Origin: Balaenoptera acutorostrata
Taxonomy: Eukaryota; Chordata; Mammalia; Artiodactyla; Balaenopteridae
Assembly: GCF_949987535.1 (NCBI RefSeq)
Contig: NC_080075.1
Location: forward strand, 40,224,036 to 40,288,035
Direction of reading: 5' to 3'
DNA: 64,000 bases
Part shown: positions 1 to 11,229 of the stretch, in pieces
Layout: each line of letters opens with the position of its first letter
Numbering within the stretch: position 1 is the stretch's first letter
Notes under the pieces: generated by a model
The model's input: the letters and a program-made list of their open reading frames with translations, nothing else
What the model was told of the DNA's origin: nothing
Database searches by the model: none
Made by a program: the position numbers and the translations under genes

Positions 1-731
1 TATTAGTGGGAATGTAAACTGATACAGTCACTATGGAGAATAGTATGGAGGTTCCTTAAAAAACTAAAAATAGAACTACCATATGACCCAACAATCCCAC
101 TGATGGGCATATACCCAGAGAAAACCATAATTAGAAAAGACATGTGAACACAATGAACACACCCCAGTGTTCATTGCAGCACTATTTACAAGAGCCAGGA
201 CATGGAAACAACCTAAATGTCCATCAACAGAGGAATGGATAAAGAAGATGTGGTGCATATATACAATGGAACATTACTCAGCCATAAAAAGGAATGAAAT
301 TGTGCAATTTGCAGAGATGTGGACGGACCTAGACACTGTCATACAGAGTGAAGTCAGAAAGAGAAAAACAAATATCATATAATATCACTTATATGTGGAA
401 TCTAGAAAACTGATACATATGAACTTATCTGCAAAGCAGAAATAGAGACACAGACGTAGAGAATATGGATACCAGGGGGGAAGGAAAGGTGGGATGGATT
501 GGGAGATTGGGATTGACTATATATACACTACTATTTATAAAATAGATAACTAGTGAGAGCCTACTGTATAGTACAGGGAACTCTACTCAGTGCTCTGTGG
601 TGATCTAAATAGGAAGGAAATCCAAAAAAGAGGGGATATATGTATATGTATAGCTGATTCACTTTGCTGTACAGCAGAAACTAACACAACATTGTAAAGC
701 AACTATACTCCAATAAAAATTAATAAAAAAT
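1..731 (+). mobile_element. L1 LINE, 3' end (ORF2 tail and 3' UTR)
   Basis: It opens inside the extreme C-terminal ORF2 region ([24 protein letters not shown] reading, here [11 protein letters not shown]...). It continues into a cetartiodactyl L1 3' UTR ending CTAACACAACATTGTAAAGC...CCAATAAA and an A-rich tail at about 731. It is truncated by the window edge. Internal stops show it is dead. Confidence 0.92.
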
Positions 732-947
732 ATTTACTTGTGTTCTTTCCGTTCTTTAGTGCATTTCATTCCCTTTGACTCTTCCATCTGATCTTCTTCA
801 ACACTGCTTGAGATTTCTCCAAAGAATCTAACTTATTTCTGTGTTCACTTTGGTATCTTTTTAGAGATGCATTCATATATTTTACATTGAGTTGTCTTCT
901 CTAAATTGCATATAACGTCTTTATGAATTTTAAAAACTACCAACAAG

Positions 948-1446
948 GGACTTCCCTGGTGGTGCAGTGGTTAAGAATCCTCCTGCCGGGGGTTTCCCTG
1001 GTGGCGCAGTGGTTAAGAATCTGCCTGCCAATGCAGGGGACACGGGTTCGAGCCCTGGTCCAGGAAGATCCCACATGCCACGGAGCAACTAAGCCCGTGT
1101 GCCACAACTACTGAGCTTATGCTCTAGAGCTTGCAAGCCACAACTACTGAGCCCCCGTGCCACAACTACTGAAGCCCGCGCACCTGGAGCCCATGCTCTG
1201 CAACAAGAGAAGCCACTGCAATGAGAAGCCCGTGCACCACAACGAAGAGTAGCCCCCATTCGCCACAACTAGAGAAAGCCCAGGCACAGCAATGAAGACC
1301 CAACACAGCCAAAAATGAAAACAAACAAAAAATTATATACGAGGGTTTCCTGCCTGAATGAATGAAGGAATAAATAAATGAATGAATGACCCTTCTAAAA
1401 ATAAAAGAACCCTCCTGCCAATGCAGGTGACACGGGTTCAAGCCCT
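948..1446 (+). mobile_element. CHR-type SINE, interrupted host copy
   Basis: The head GGGACTTCCCTGGTGGTGCAGTGG is at 948-987. The sequence resumes at 1405 with a repeat of AAGAAYCCTCCTGCC and runs through the B-box-like CACGGGTTCAAGCCCT to about 1446, without the usual 3' body or A tail. A second SINE sits at 988-1404. Confidence 0.88.
988..1404 (+). mobile_element. CHR-type SINE nested in another SINE
   Basis: Full-length tRNA-derived cetacean SINE: A-box-like TGGCGCAGTGG, B-box-like GGTTCGAGCCC, then tandem GCCACAACTACTGAGCC-type units and an A-rich tail. It is flanked by target duplications AAGAATCCTCCTGCC (973-987) and AAGAACCCTCCTGCC (1405-1419). Confidence 0.9.
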
Positions 1447-1664
1447 ACATCCCACTATAAATAGAGTACATTGCAGACATTCATGTCTTTATCTTCAAAG
1501 TTCAACCCACAGGATTTAATATGCCTAACGGGACTATATTTTTAAGTAATCTAATTCTGCAATTTCAAAAGGACTCCACAATGGAGCCGTTTTGGGAACA
1601 CTGCATCTTCCTCTGGTAGATTGACAATATCTATTAGCACATTAAAGGTTATGAAAAGTCATCA

Positions 1665-2031
1665 GACTTCCCTGGTGGCGCAGTGGTTAAGAATCCGCCT
1701 GACAATGCAGGGGACGCAGGTTCGGTCCCTGGTCCGGGAAGATCCCACATGCCGTGGAGCAACTAAGCCCGTGCACCCCAACTACTGAGCCTGTGCTCTA
1801 GAGCCCGCAAGCTACAACTACTGAGGCTGTGTGCTACAACTACTGAAGCCTGTGCGCCTAGAGCCCATGCTCCACAACAAGAGAAGCCATTGCAATGAGA
1901 AGCCCGTGCACCGCAACAAAGAGTAGCCCCCGCTCGCCGCAACTAGAGAAAGCCGGTGCGCAGCAACAAAGACCCAACACAGCCAAAAATAAATAAATAA
2001 ATAAATAAATTGGGGGGAAAAAAAAAGCGGC
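1665..2031 (+). mobile_element. CHR-type SINE, full length
   Basis: tRNA-like head, long body and (AAAT)n tail. The imperfect target duplication TATGAAAAGT occurs at 1650-1659 and 2032-2041. Confidence 0.93.
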
Positions 2032-2041
2032 TATGAAAAGT

Positions 2042-3090
2042 TACACAGTTCAGAGAAAAAGTAAACTATTTTGCTTTGACCATAGAATATTTTCTCCCTC
2101 AAGGGCATTAACATGTCCAAAACTAGTTTATCACAAAACACCATTAGAGGAATGCCAATTCTATTTGAAAATAAAAATCATTTTCAACATTATTCTCAAT
2201 GGGGCAGAATCCTCTAAGAAAGGGGAGTTTTTTTAATTTGTGGAAATTAAAAGATTCTTTAAATATTTTTGGAAATTTTGGGGGGCATTTTTGGTTAATG
2301 TGTTATAATTATTGGGATAGGTGAGGTGTTACTGATATAAATGGGCAAGAAGCAAGTGGGCGGGAAGTAGGACAGTTCCAAGAACAAAGAACTGACCCAT
2401 GACTTCCAAACTCCTGATAGCCATATAAGGGAAAAACTTATTTATAATTACTCGAGCCTATAATCTAACTTCGTATTACATATAAATACAATATATTCTT
2501 GCATGGTATTGACATGCGCTGAATTTTTCAGTAATACAAAGTTTGGAATTTTTTTCAAGAATAGTTCACAACTGCAGAAAATCACTACTAAAAGAAACAC
2601 CACTCATGATATTTTAAACATCAATACAACGCACCTCTATCAGTTTGCATATGTAGCCATCTATTTCACAGTGATTTTGGTACAAGTACAAAGATCTGCT
2701 TACTTCCTCAGGACTTCCAGTGTAATAATGCCTGAGCATTTATATATTGAAATCTAATATGTTATAATAAATCCATTTCCTTTATTGCTCCTTAATACGA
2801 TTTCAAACATTATACTGTCTTTCAAAATTAGATGTATAAATAGGTTGTATTGCCTATAAATTTTATTTCAGGATAATACATTGGATGTTACAAAGCATTA
2901 ATTTTTAAAAGAAGGATGTTCAGTCTGATGAGATTGAGAACCATTGATCTATAAGCTTTAGTTCCGTAAAGATGAGAATTTGAATTAAGACAATCTATGA
3001 TTGAACAAAATCATGAATAAATTAAACAAAACCACAAATATGGTATGGTTAAGGTAAATACTGGAAAATATGGTATGATTAAGACATAAC
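2042..3090. other. No recognisable feature
   Basis: AT-rich intergenic sequence. Two short open frames on the plus strand have no recognisable similarity and ordinary composition. Confidence 0.5.
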
Positions 3091-3230
3091 CATTTATCAG
3101 TAAGCCTTTACTATGTGCCTAGCACTTGATTACACTGAAGCTCAAAGAGGTGTAGCACAGGTCTGTATGCCTTCATGGAACTTACAGGGTAGGGAAGGAA
3201 ACAAAGCAATAGTCAAAATAATTAAAGAAC
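3090..3230 (+). repeat. MIR/L2-like relic
   Basis: Contains a degenerate 'TTTACTATGTGCCTAGCACTTG' style segment followed by 'CCTTCATGGAACTTACAGGG', typical of old mammalian repeats. The exact family is uncertain. Confidence 0.5.
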
Positions 3231-3609
3231 TAAATGCCAGTTACCTTCTGAACATTTGTGAAAATATAAACTAAAAAAACTATATATAATATATATTAAA
3301 AATATAATATAATGTAACAAAAATATAAACTAATTACTTTTTAAAATTTAAGAAAAGTTATAGACCACACTGTCATAGTCATGACAGTTTACTAATATGT
3401 TATGACATAAATTCCTGAAGTTTTAGGTTGATAGCAAAGATTGTAGCCCTGTACCTAAGTAACATATACATCCTTTCATGGAGGAGGTTTTTCCAAAAGA
3501 AGACATACTACTTACAGAAAATGGATTCTGTCATATATAGGTGAATCAGTTGACTCATAGATGCTATTATAAACTTTCAGAAAATAACAGTAAGCATAAA
3601 TGAGCTATA

Positions 3610-3820
3610 GGGGACTTCTAGGGCAGTCCTGGAAGTGGTTAAGTGGTTAAGACTTTGCCTTCCAATGCTGGGGGTGCGGGTTCGATCCCTGGTCGGGAAG
3701 CTAAGATCCCACATGCCTCACGGCCAAAAAACCAAAACAAAAAACAGAAGCAATATTGTAACAAACTCAATAAAGACTTTAAAAATGGTCCACATCAAAA
3801 AATTCTTAAAAAAATAAAAT
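3610..3820 (+). mobile_element. CHR-1-type short SINE
   Basis: Head GGGACTTCTAGGG..., B-box-like GGTTCGATCCC, short body ending CACGGCCAAAAAACC and an A-rich tail. The perfect 12-base target duplication AAATGAGCTATA is at 3598-3609 and 3821-3832. Confidence 0.93.
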
Positions 3821-3832
3821 AAATGAGCTATA

Positions 3833-4659
3833 AACTCATCATCAATCACCACAGAAAGTTACATCACTGTAAGAATTACTCTGACTCAGTGTAACAGACA
3901 AAAAAAGTTGCCTAAAGGGCAGTCCAGCTTAGAGCCTAGATTTAGTTATATGCAATAATAAAGGTAACAGCAACAAAGATCTCTACATTCTTCGTAAATT
4001 ATCCTTTATTATCTATGTTCATTTGTAATCTGACGTGATTTACACTAAATTTCTCAACCTTATGAACCCATATCTAGATTGTTTTAGCACTCAGTTTCTT
4101 ACAGAAATTAATCAATATGCCATCATGACTAAACATTCCTAAGATTAACTGCAGTTGTAATCTATTGCTATGAATGAGAAGAGCTCTACAATAGGATAGC
4201 CTATGTCCCAGTCTGCTTGGGACAATCAGTTCACATCTGCTTTTCAGGGAAGATCATTAGTAGCACCTTCTTTCACTCTTAAAGTGCAGATAATAACTAC
4301 ATGCACTCTATATCAATGAAGCCAAGTTTACAGGGAGCTTTTATGAACTACACTTATTTTTCACTTCCTGTTCATTCCTAATTTATAAAAATACCTGTCA
4401 TATGCTATGAACATCCATTACAGTTGCTAATAACTTGTAGAGTCCTATCCATTTGTTCAGGATCTAGCCCTAAGGCAGCTAGGGACTGCCTCCTAGTGGT
4501 GGGATGATTCTTGTATGTTCCTGACCCCACCTCTGTTTGAACATCTTGTCATGCCTTGTAATGTTCTCCCATACCTGTCTATCATCCCAACTTCGGCCTA
4601 GCTTTGTCCCAACTCTTTCCATCCCACACTTTTTTCCTCTTGTTCTTAATAAGTGATTG
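3833..4659. other. No recognisable feature
   Basis: AT-rich unique-looking sequence with no gene, RNA or repeat that I can identify. Confidence 0.5.
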
Positions 4660-5149
4660 TATTTCCTCATTCAAAGCAAGCTAATGAGAATTATATCCCA
4701 AATGTGAAAGACCATTCTCCATTTGTGGAAGATTTTACTTTATGGAAAAAACAGGCTTGGTTTCCTTTAAAATCAGGAATAAAACAAGGATGTCCACTTT
4801 TGCCACTTCTATTCAACACAGTGCTGGAAACTCTAGCCAGAGCAATTAGGTAAGAAAAATAAAAGGCATCCATATTGAAAAGGAAGAAATAAAACTATGT
4901 CTATTTGTAGTTTATATGATCTTCTAGGTAGAAGACTAAAGAATCCACAAAACAAAACTGTTAGAGCTAAGAAATAAATTCAACAAAGCTGCAAGATACA
5001 AAATCAACAGGTAAAAATCAGTTGTATTTCTATACACTAGCAATGAACAATCTGAAAAAGAAGAAAGCAATTTCATTCGTAACAGTATCAAAAATAATAA
5101 AATCCTCCTAACACTGATTAGAAGTGCTACTATCTAAAAAACAAAAACA

Positions 5150-5425
5150 GGGGCTTCCTTGGTGGCGCAGTGGTTAAGAATCCGTCTGCCAATGCAGGGG
5201 ACACGGGTTCGAGCCCTGGTCCGGGAAGATCCCACATGCCGCGGAGCAACTAAGCCCGTGAGCCACAACTACTGAGGCACAACTACTGAAGCCCGTGCGC
5301 CTAGAGGCCGTGCTCTGCAACAAGAGAAGCCCCCGCTCGCCACAACTAGAGCAAGCCCACGCACAGCAATGAATACCCAACGCAGCCAAAAATAAATAAA
5401 TAAAATAAACAAATTTATTTTAAAA
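5150..5425 (+). mobile_element. CHR-type SINE inside old L1
   Basis: Starts GGGGCTTCCTTGGTGGCGCAG, then B-box-like GGTTCGAGCCC, a shortened body (one ACTACTGAGG unit truncated) and an AAATAAATA tail. The target duplication is obscured by A-rich flanks. Confidence 0.9.
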
Positions 5426-5662
5426 AAATAAAAACCAAAACAAACAAAAAAACAGAAAATAACAACTGTTGGTGAATATGTAGAAAAACTGGAAGCTTTG
5501 TGTACAGTTGGCGAGAATGTAAAATGGCGCAGCCACTATACAAAGCAGTATACTGGTCCTTCAAAAATTTTTAAATAGAATTACCACACAACCTAGCAAT
5601 TCCACTTCTGTGGAATACACCTGAAAGTATTGAAAGCAGGGTCTCAAACAGACATTTCTTGT

Positions 5663-6054
5663 TATGAACTGAACTGTGTACCCCTAAAAGTCATACATTG
5701 AAGTCCTAATCCCCAGTACACCACAGAATGTGACTGTATTTGGAGATAAGGTATTTAAATAGGTAATTAAGGTTAAATAAGTTCAAATGGTGAGCCATAA
5801 TCCAATACAACTTGTTATCTTTTAAGAGGAGGAAGAGACACCAGGGATGTGAACACACAGAGAAAAGGCCACGTGAGGACACAACAAGAAGGCAGCCAAC
5901 TGCAAGCCAAGGAGAGAGGCCTCAGGAGAAATCAACTCTGATGACACCTTGATCTCGGATTTCTAGCCTCTAGAACTGTGAGAAAATAAATTACTGTTGG
6001 TTAAGCCACCCAGTCAGTGGTATTTTGTTATCGAAACCCTAGTAAACTAACAAA
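5663..6054 (+). mobile_element. MLT1-like MaLR solo LTR
   Basis: Starts TGTTATGAACTGAACTGTGT and ends with the GGTATTTTGTTATCGAAACCCTAGTAAACTAACA type 3' end. Internally it has the AAGAGGAGGAAGAGACACCAGGG and AACTGTGAGAAAATAAAT (polyadenylation signal) segments of MaLR LTRs. It contains no internal coding region, so it is a solo LTR. The family name is from memory. Confidence 0.75.
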
Positions 6055-6429
6055 TTTGTACACTTATGTTCAGAGCAGTATTATCTACAATAGCCAGCAG
6101 CAAGCCAAGTGTTCACCGACAGATGAATGGACAAACAAAATGTGGTATATACATACAATGTAATATTCATCCTTAAAAAGGAAGAAAATTCTGGCACTTG
6201 CTACAGTATGGATGAACCTTGAAGACATTATGCTAAGTGAAACAAGCCTGTTACAGAAGGACACATACTGTGTTTTCACTTATATGAGATATCCAGAATA
6301 AGCAAATTCATAGAGAAAGAAAGTAGACTAGAGGTTACCAGATTCTGGGGGGAGGAGTTAATGGGAAGTTCTTGCTTAATAGGACAGAGTTTCTAACTGG
6401 AGTAATGAAAAAATTGTGGAAGTAAGACA

Positions 6430-6640
6430 CTTGGCTAGACACTTGTGCCAGGCACTTGGCTAGATTGTAGGGATAAAGTGATGAAAAGGCACTTATGATT
6501 AATAACATTAATAAAAGCTAGTACTTTTTGAGTCCTCTTACATGCACCCAACAAACTAGGTAATTGCCATTATTATCATCCTCATTTTACTGATGAATAA
6601 ACTGAAGGTTAGGAAGCCTTAGTAACTTGCAAAATATTAC
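6430..6640 (+). repeat. MIR SINE relic
   Basis: Contains GCCAGGCACTTGGC and, further on, CATCCTCATTTTACTGATGAATAAACTGAAGG, the recognisable MIR core and 3' segment. Confidence 0.7.
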
Positions 6641-6815
6641 ACTACTTGACACTATATTTTCAACCATTATACTGCCAGTAAGAGTACTTGCTACTATGAG
6701 AGGACACAGCAAGGCAATTAACTTATTCATCCAGGGTTTTAGGGATATCTGAGTAAAAACTTGAAAGTTGAGTAGGAATTTGGTGGGGGGAGGGTGTAAG
6801 TTGAAAAAGAAAATG

Positions 6816-6980
6816 GGGACTTCCCTGGTGGTCCAGTGGGTAAGACTCCGTGCTCCCAATGCAGGGGGCCCAGGTTCGATCCCTGATCAGGGAACTAGAT
6901 CCCGCATGCATGCTGCAACGAAGATCCCGCATGCTGCAAATAAGACCTGGCGCAGCCTAAATAAATATTTTTTAAAAAAG
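6816..6980 (+). mobile_element. CHR-1-type short SINE
   Basis: GGGACTTCCCTGGTGGTCCAG head, GGTTCGATCCC B-box-like, short body with CGCATGCTGCA units, A-rich tail. Target duplication AAGAAAATG at 6807-6815 and 6981-6989. Confidence 0.92.
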
Positions 6981-7139
6981 AAGAAAATGTTGCTGACACT
7001 GGGAGCAAAAAATCTAGAAGAAAAAGTAGAGTTCATTCAGGAAACTTCAAGCAGCTTACTGGAGGTGGATCTTAAAGTGTCAAAGGTGAATTATCAGAGA
7101 TGAGACTGAAGTAGTAAACAGAACAGAGAGAGAGTTTTG

Positions 7140-7460
7140 TTTTGGTTTTATCCATTGTGAAATAAACCACCGCAAGTTTAGGGTTTAAAACAACAACCAT
7201 TTTGTTATCTCTCATTATTCTGTGGATTAACTGGGCTCAGTTAGGCACTTCTACAGCTTCATGTGATGTCACCTGTGGCTGAAGTTATCTGGGAACTTTC
7301 TGGGTATGGAGCATGTAAGGTGGCCCTCTCATAGGTCTGGCATCTTGGCAGGAACATCTAAAAGTTTGGATTCACCTGGGATGCTGGAATGTCCAGGCCT
7401 TTCTTTCTCTCCACGTACCTTCAGGCATATTCTCTCCATACAGAAAAGAGGGAATCACAA
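7140..7460 (+). repeat. Ancient interspersed repeat fragment, family uncertain
   Basis: The segments TAAAACAACAACCATTTTGTTATCTCTC, TCTGTGGATTAACTGGGCTCAG and GTGGCCCTCTCATAGGTCTGGC resemble a common mammalian dispersed repeat. I cannot name the family with confidence. Confidence 0.45.
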
Positions 7461-7549
7461 AGGAGACTATGAAGAAGGGACATTATAATAAAAACCAGAA
7501 GAGTACAGTATCACAAAAAACAAGGGGAAAAAGTATTTCATAGAAGAGA

Positions 7550-8178
7550 AAATGACTATTAGTGTCAAATGCTGTAGAAAGATTAACTATGATTAAGACT
7601 GAAAATTGTTCCCTCAGATCACAAACATATAAGTTACTAGTGACTCTGGCAAAAGCAGTCTCCAGAGCAGAAGCTTTATTGCAGTGAATTAAAGAGTGAC
7701 TAGAAGGTGGGAATGTGGAAACAACAAATAGACAGTTTTTTCAAGAAGCTCAACAGTTAAACAGAAGAAGACCTAGTGGTAGGTATAGGAGGACAAGATG
7801 TCAAGGGAAGATTTTTTTAAGATGGCAGAGGTTAAAGCATGTTTAAGTACTGTTGGGATGAAGCCAATAGAGAAGGAAAAAAAACTGAAGATGCCAAAAT
7901 AGAGGGTATGCGATATAGAACACAGAAACAGAGATTATCCTGAGACAGGAGACGAGAACTGGACAGTGCTATTAGTGCACTTAGACTGTAGGTATGGCAT
8001 ATATATAAATATATACACAAAAATCGAAAGTCAAAGGCATTCTTCTTTGATGCCTACTACAGCATTTTCTCAGTGAAGTAGGAAGTAAGGTCATCTTCTA
8101 AGAACAAGGATAAGAGGTCTGAGAAGAATGAAAGACGTTTTAAATGGCCACTATCAGGACTAAGTTAAAGAGATGATT
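7550..8178 (+). repeat. Ancient medium-reiterated mammalian repeat (3' part)
   Basis: The phrases AGTGTCAAATGCTGTAGAAAG, TCAAGGGAAGATTTTTTTAAGATGG and TTTCTCAGTGAAGTAGGAAGTAAGGTCATC match a recurrent old mammalian repeat consensus that I recognise but cannot name. The same family appears at 11.23-12.19 kb. Confidence 0.5.
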
Positions 8179-8190
8179 AGGAAAACATGA

Positions 8191-8519
8191 GGGACTTCCC
8201 TGGTGGCACAGTGGTTAAGAATCTGCCTGAGGCTTCCCTGGTGGCGCAGTGGTTGAGAGTCTGCCTGCTAATGCGGGGGACGCGGGTTCGAGCCCTGGTC
8301 TGGGAAGATCCCACGTGCCGCGGAGCGGCTGGGCCCGTGAGCCACGGCTGCTGAGCCTGCGCGTCTGGAGCTTGTGCCCCGCAACGGGAGGGGCCGCGAT
8401 GGTGAGGGGCCCGTGCACCGCGATGAAGAGCGGTCCCCGCACTGCGATGAAGAGTGGCCCCCACTTGCCGCAACTAGAGAAAGCCCTCGCACGAACCGAA
8501 GACCCAGCACAGCCAAAAA

Positions 8520-8554
<35 letters not shown>

Positions 8555-8866
8555 AGAATCTGCCTGCCAATGCAGGAGACATGCGTTCAAGCCATGGTCC
8601 AGGAAGAGCCCACATGCCGCAGAGCAGCTGGGCCCATGTGCCACAACTACTGAGCCTGCACTCTAGAGCCTGCGAGCCACAACTACTAAAGCCTGTGCGC
8701 CTAGAGCCCGTGCTCTGCAACAAAGAGAAGCCACCACAATGAGAAGCCTGCGCACCGCAAGGAAGAGTAGCCCCCACTCGCCGAAAAACTAGAGAAAGTT
8801 GCAGCAATGAAGACCCAACACAGCCAGAAAACAAATTAATGAATGAATTAATTAATTTTTAAAAAA
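8191..8866 (+). mobile_element. CHR-type SINE, host copy split by a second SINE
   Basis: Outer SINE with head at 8191-8229 and body at 8554-8866. It is flanked by the perfect target duplication AGGAAAACATGA at 8179-8190 and 8867-8878. It is interrupted by a younger SINE at 8230-8553. Confidence 0.95.
8230..8553 (+). mobile_element. Young CHR-type SINE nested in a SINE
   Basis: GC-rich copy with CpGs largely intact (GCCGCGGAGCGGCTGGGCC), GGTTCGAGCCC B-box-like and a long pure (AAAT)n tail, indicating recent insertion. The perfect target duplication AAGAATCTGCCTG lies at 8217-8229 and 8554-8566, inside the host SINE. Confidence 0.95.
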
Positions 8867-8879
8867 AGGAAAACATGAA

Positions 8880-9512
8880 AATATAGCTAGAAAGAATGAG
8901 AACCCAAGGCCAGGTTGGTAACCAAAACTACGGTATTTTCAGTTGGCTCAACTGTGTAGTTTTCTCTTATAACATTCAGTAATCAGCTACAGGGAGTTAT
9001 AGGGATTCAGTTGTGCTGAAGAGACATGGTAAATGGATAACAAGAAAATTACAAATTTTAGCAAGATGTCTATTGATAAGTTTAGACTATTCCCTTTTAT
9101 TCAATAAACAGACTCATACGCCATTAATTTTGTAGTTTGGCAAAGGTACATACTGCAGTACTTTAGGTGCTACTGAGAGATGCTGCACAGCATGGCACAA
9201 GTCCCCATTTAGAATACCTTCTTTTTAAACACCCGTGTAAACAGACCAGGGAACAATACTAGCCAGCCCTGAGGATCAATACCTCTCTTCAGAGCTGTAT
9301 AAAAGAAAAATAATAAGAGCACATATGTAACTTAAAATTGTTTAGTATTCACGTTAGAAAAGTAAAAAAGAAACAGGTGAAATATTTTCAATAACTTATT
9401 TAAGACAATATATACATACTTCCACAAGCAGCTACATAATATAAAATTATTAATGAGATATTTTACATTTTAAAATACTGAGTCTTTGAAACTCAGGGTG
9501 AATTTTATCCTT
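8880..9512. other. No recognisable feature
   Basis: AT-rich intergenic sequence without identifiable genes or repeats. Confidence 0.45.
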
Positions 9513-9524
9513 AAATTACATCTC

Positions 9525-9737
9525 GGGGAGACTTCCCTGGTGGCACAGTGGATAAGACTCCATGCTCCCAATGCAGGGGGCCCAGGTTCGATCCCTGGTC
9601 AGGGATCCCACATGCATGCTGCAACTAAGAGTTCTGCATGCCACAACTAAGGAGCCCACGTGCCACAACTAAGTAGCCCATGAGCCGCAACTAAGACCCA
9701 GTGCAACCAAATAAATAAATAAATAAATAGAACAAAA
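9525..9737 (+). mobile_element. CHR-1-type short SINE
   Basis: Head GACTTCCCTGGTGGCACAG, GGTTCGATCCC B-box-like, CACAACTAAG body units, AAATAAAT tail. Perfect target duplication AAATTACATCTC at 9513-9524 and 9738-9749. Confidence 0.94.
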
Positions 9738-9749
9738 AAATTACATCTC

Positions 9750-11229
9750 CATCCAAATCAGTCATATTTCAATAGCTCAAAAGCCACATGTGGCTACTGG
9801 CTACCATACTGGACTATGTAGCTCTAGATATTATAATTGCATAATATCTAGACTTATGATACCCTTGTTGAATTAACAGAGCCACTGAGGGTATTCCTTA
9901 GATGCCATCATCTTACTGCTGCAATTATTCATAATATATGCTTACATAGCATATTTCAGCCATGAATGTTGTTATTCCCAGGCTCAAAGAGTCTAGGCAC
10001 ATGTATTGCAATCATATCATCCAAGACAGAGCTTTGGTTCCCTACCAAGTTCATGCTGGCCACTTGCCTGGAAACCATCGGTATCTGTACAGCCATTGGC
10101 TAATAACTGCTATCTTGGCTAGCCAGGTGTGGCAGGTGGAAGGCAGCTGTACAGACTAAGGGTTAAGCTTTCTTTACTAAGTTAGCTACCACTCACCTAC
10201 TGATGTCCCAGCTTCCAAAATTCTGTTGACCTCTCCTCTCAACTTCTCTTTGTCCTTCTGGAGTTCATGCCTTTCTTTATGCCTTGACTTTCATTTTAGT
10301 AGTATGTTTTCAAGAGGGAGTGAAAATAAACACATGTATTCAATTGACCATGTTTATCTGGAAGTTGCTTTTTTGATTAGGGGCTGATTTATTTTATAAA
10401 TTCATCATCAAAAGATACCTTACCTGCAGATACAGATGAACTTTTTAAAGCTTCCTTTAAAAAGATTTACTCCAATCAGAATTCCGGATATAAACAATAC
10501 AAAATATTTAAATGAAAAATCAATTTGCTCTTTAAATTTATCTACTAAGAACATTTTGTATTTAGAATAATTTTGTTCATACAATTAATCAGTTAACATG
10601 AAAAGAAAGATAATAATGTTACTGAACACTAACCCTGCTTCCTCCAGATGAACTGTAATAAACTATCTAGGCCCAATTTAATTGTGTTGTGCCTGTGCTC
10701 TGTGAACCTTAGTTGAGTATTTGTATTCTAGTCACCAGAAGTTCTAATTTTCATGAGTCTACAGAAATAGTACATGCAAGAACTATTAACCTGTCACTGT
10801 TCTGATTTACCAGCACCTTACAGAGTAAAAGTTAGTAAGCACTGTCAAAACAGATGTATTTGGTATTATAAAAACTTGTAGTAATAGATTATGCTCATTA
10901 ATGTGTTCTCTGAAAAAGACACAAATTTCTCCAGCAGTACTGTGAACTTCTTACATTTTAAAAACGAATTTAACTTGGTATTTCAAGTTCATTTGAAACG
11001 TAAGTCAGCCTTTAAAAAATGAGAACTCAGTCAATTTTATTTATTCTTTTAAGATTATTCTTGTCCCTTCAGTTAGTATTGAGCCAGAGCAACATGTTCT
11101 AATCTTTTCGGCTGGAACCCACTCACATAAAACAGCCCATTGTACTCTTCCACGAACATTTTTCCTTGCTCACAACTCTTAAGTCAATGCATACACTTCT
11201 ATTTTCTTTTTTAAGGTTAGCACAATTAT
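9750..11229. other. No recognisable feature
   Basis: AT-rich intergenic sequence. A 65-codon plus-strand open frame at 9962-10159 shows no recognisable similarity or coding context. Confidence 0.45.

Larger units (their letters stand above)
4740..6425 (+). mobile_element. Old L1 LINE, broken by two later insertions
   Basis: Degenerate L1 ORF2 sequence, with a reverse-transcriptase piece reading [15 protein letters not shown] at about 4774-4820. It continues after a SINE (5150-5425) and an MLT1-like LTR (5663-6054) into the ORF2 C-terminus and 3' end. There are many stops and frameshifts, so it is a fossil. The nesting gives relative ages: L1 oldest, LTR and SINE later. Confidence 0.82.

Noticed and set aside
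948..1050. tRNA-like sequences (A-box and B-box-like motifs) in many places
   Set aside because: They are the heads of CHR SINEs: no cloverleaf with a proper acceptor stem, and each is followed by SINE body and A-rich tail with target duplications.
1166..1441. Possible CRISPR-like or minisatellite array (repeated GCCACAACTACTGAGCC units)
   Set aside because: The short repeated units are the normal internal repeats of the CHR SINE body; there is no spacer structure.
8268..8834. 188-codon minus-strand frame
   Set aside because: It is the reverse complement of two nested SINEs, including translation of the AAAT tail.
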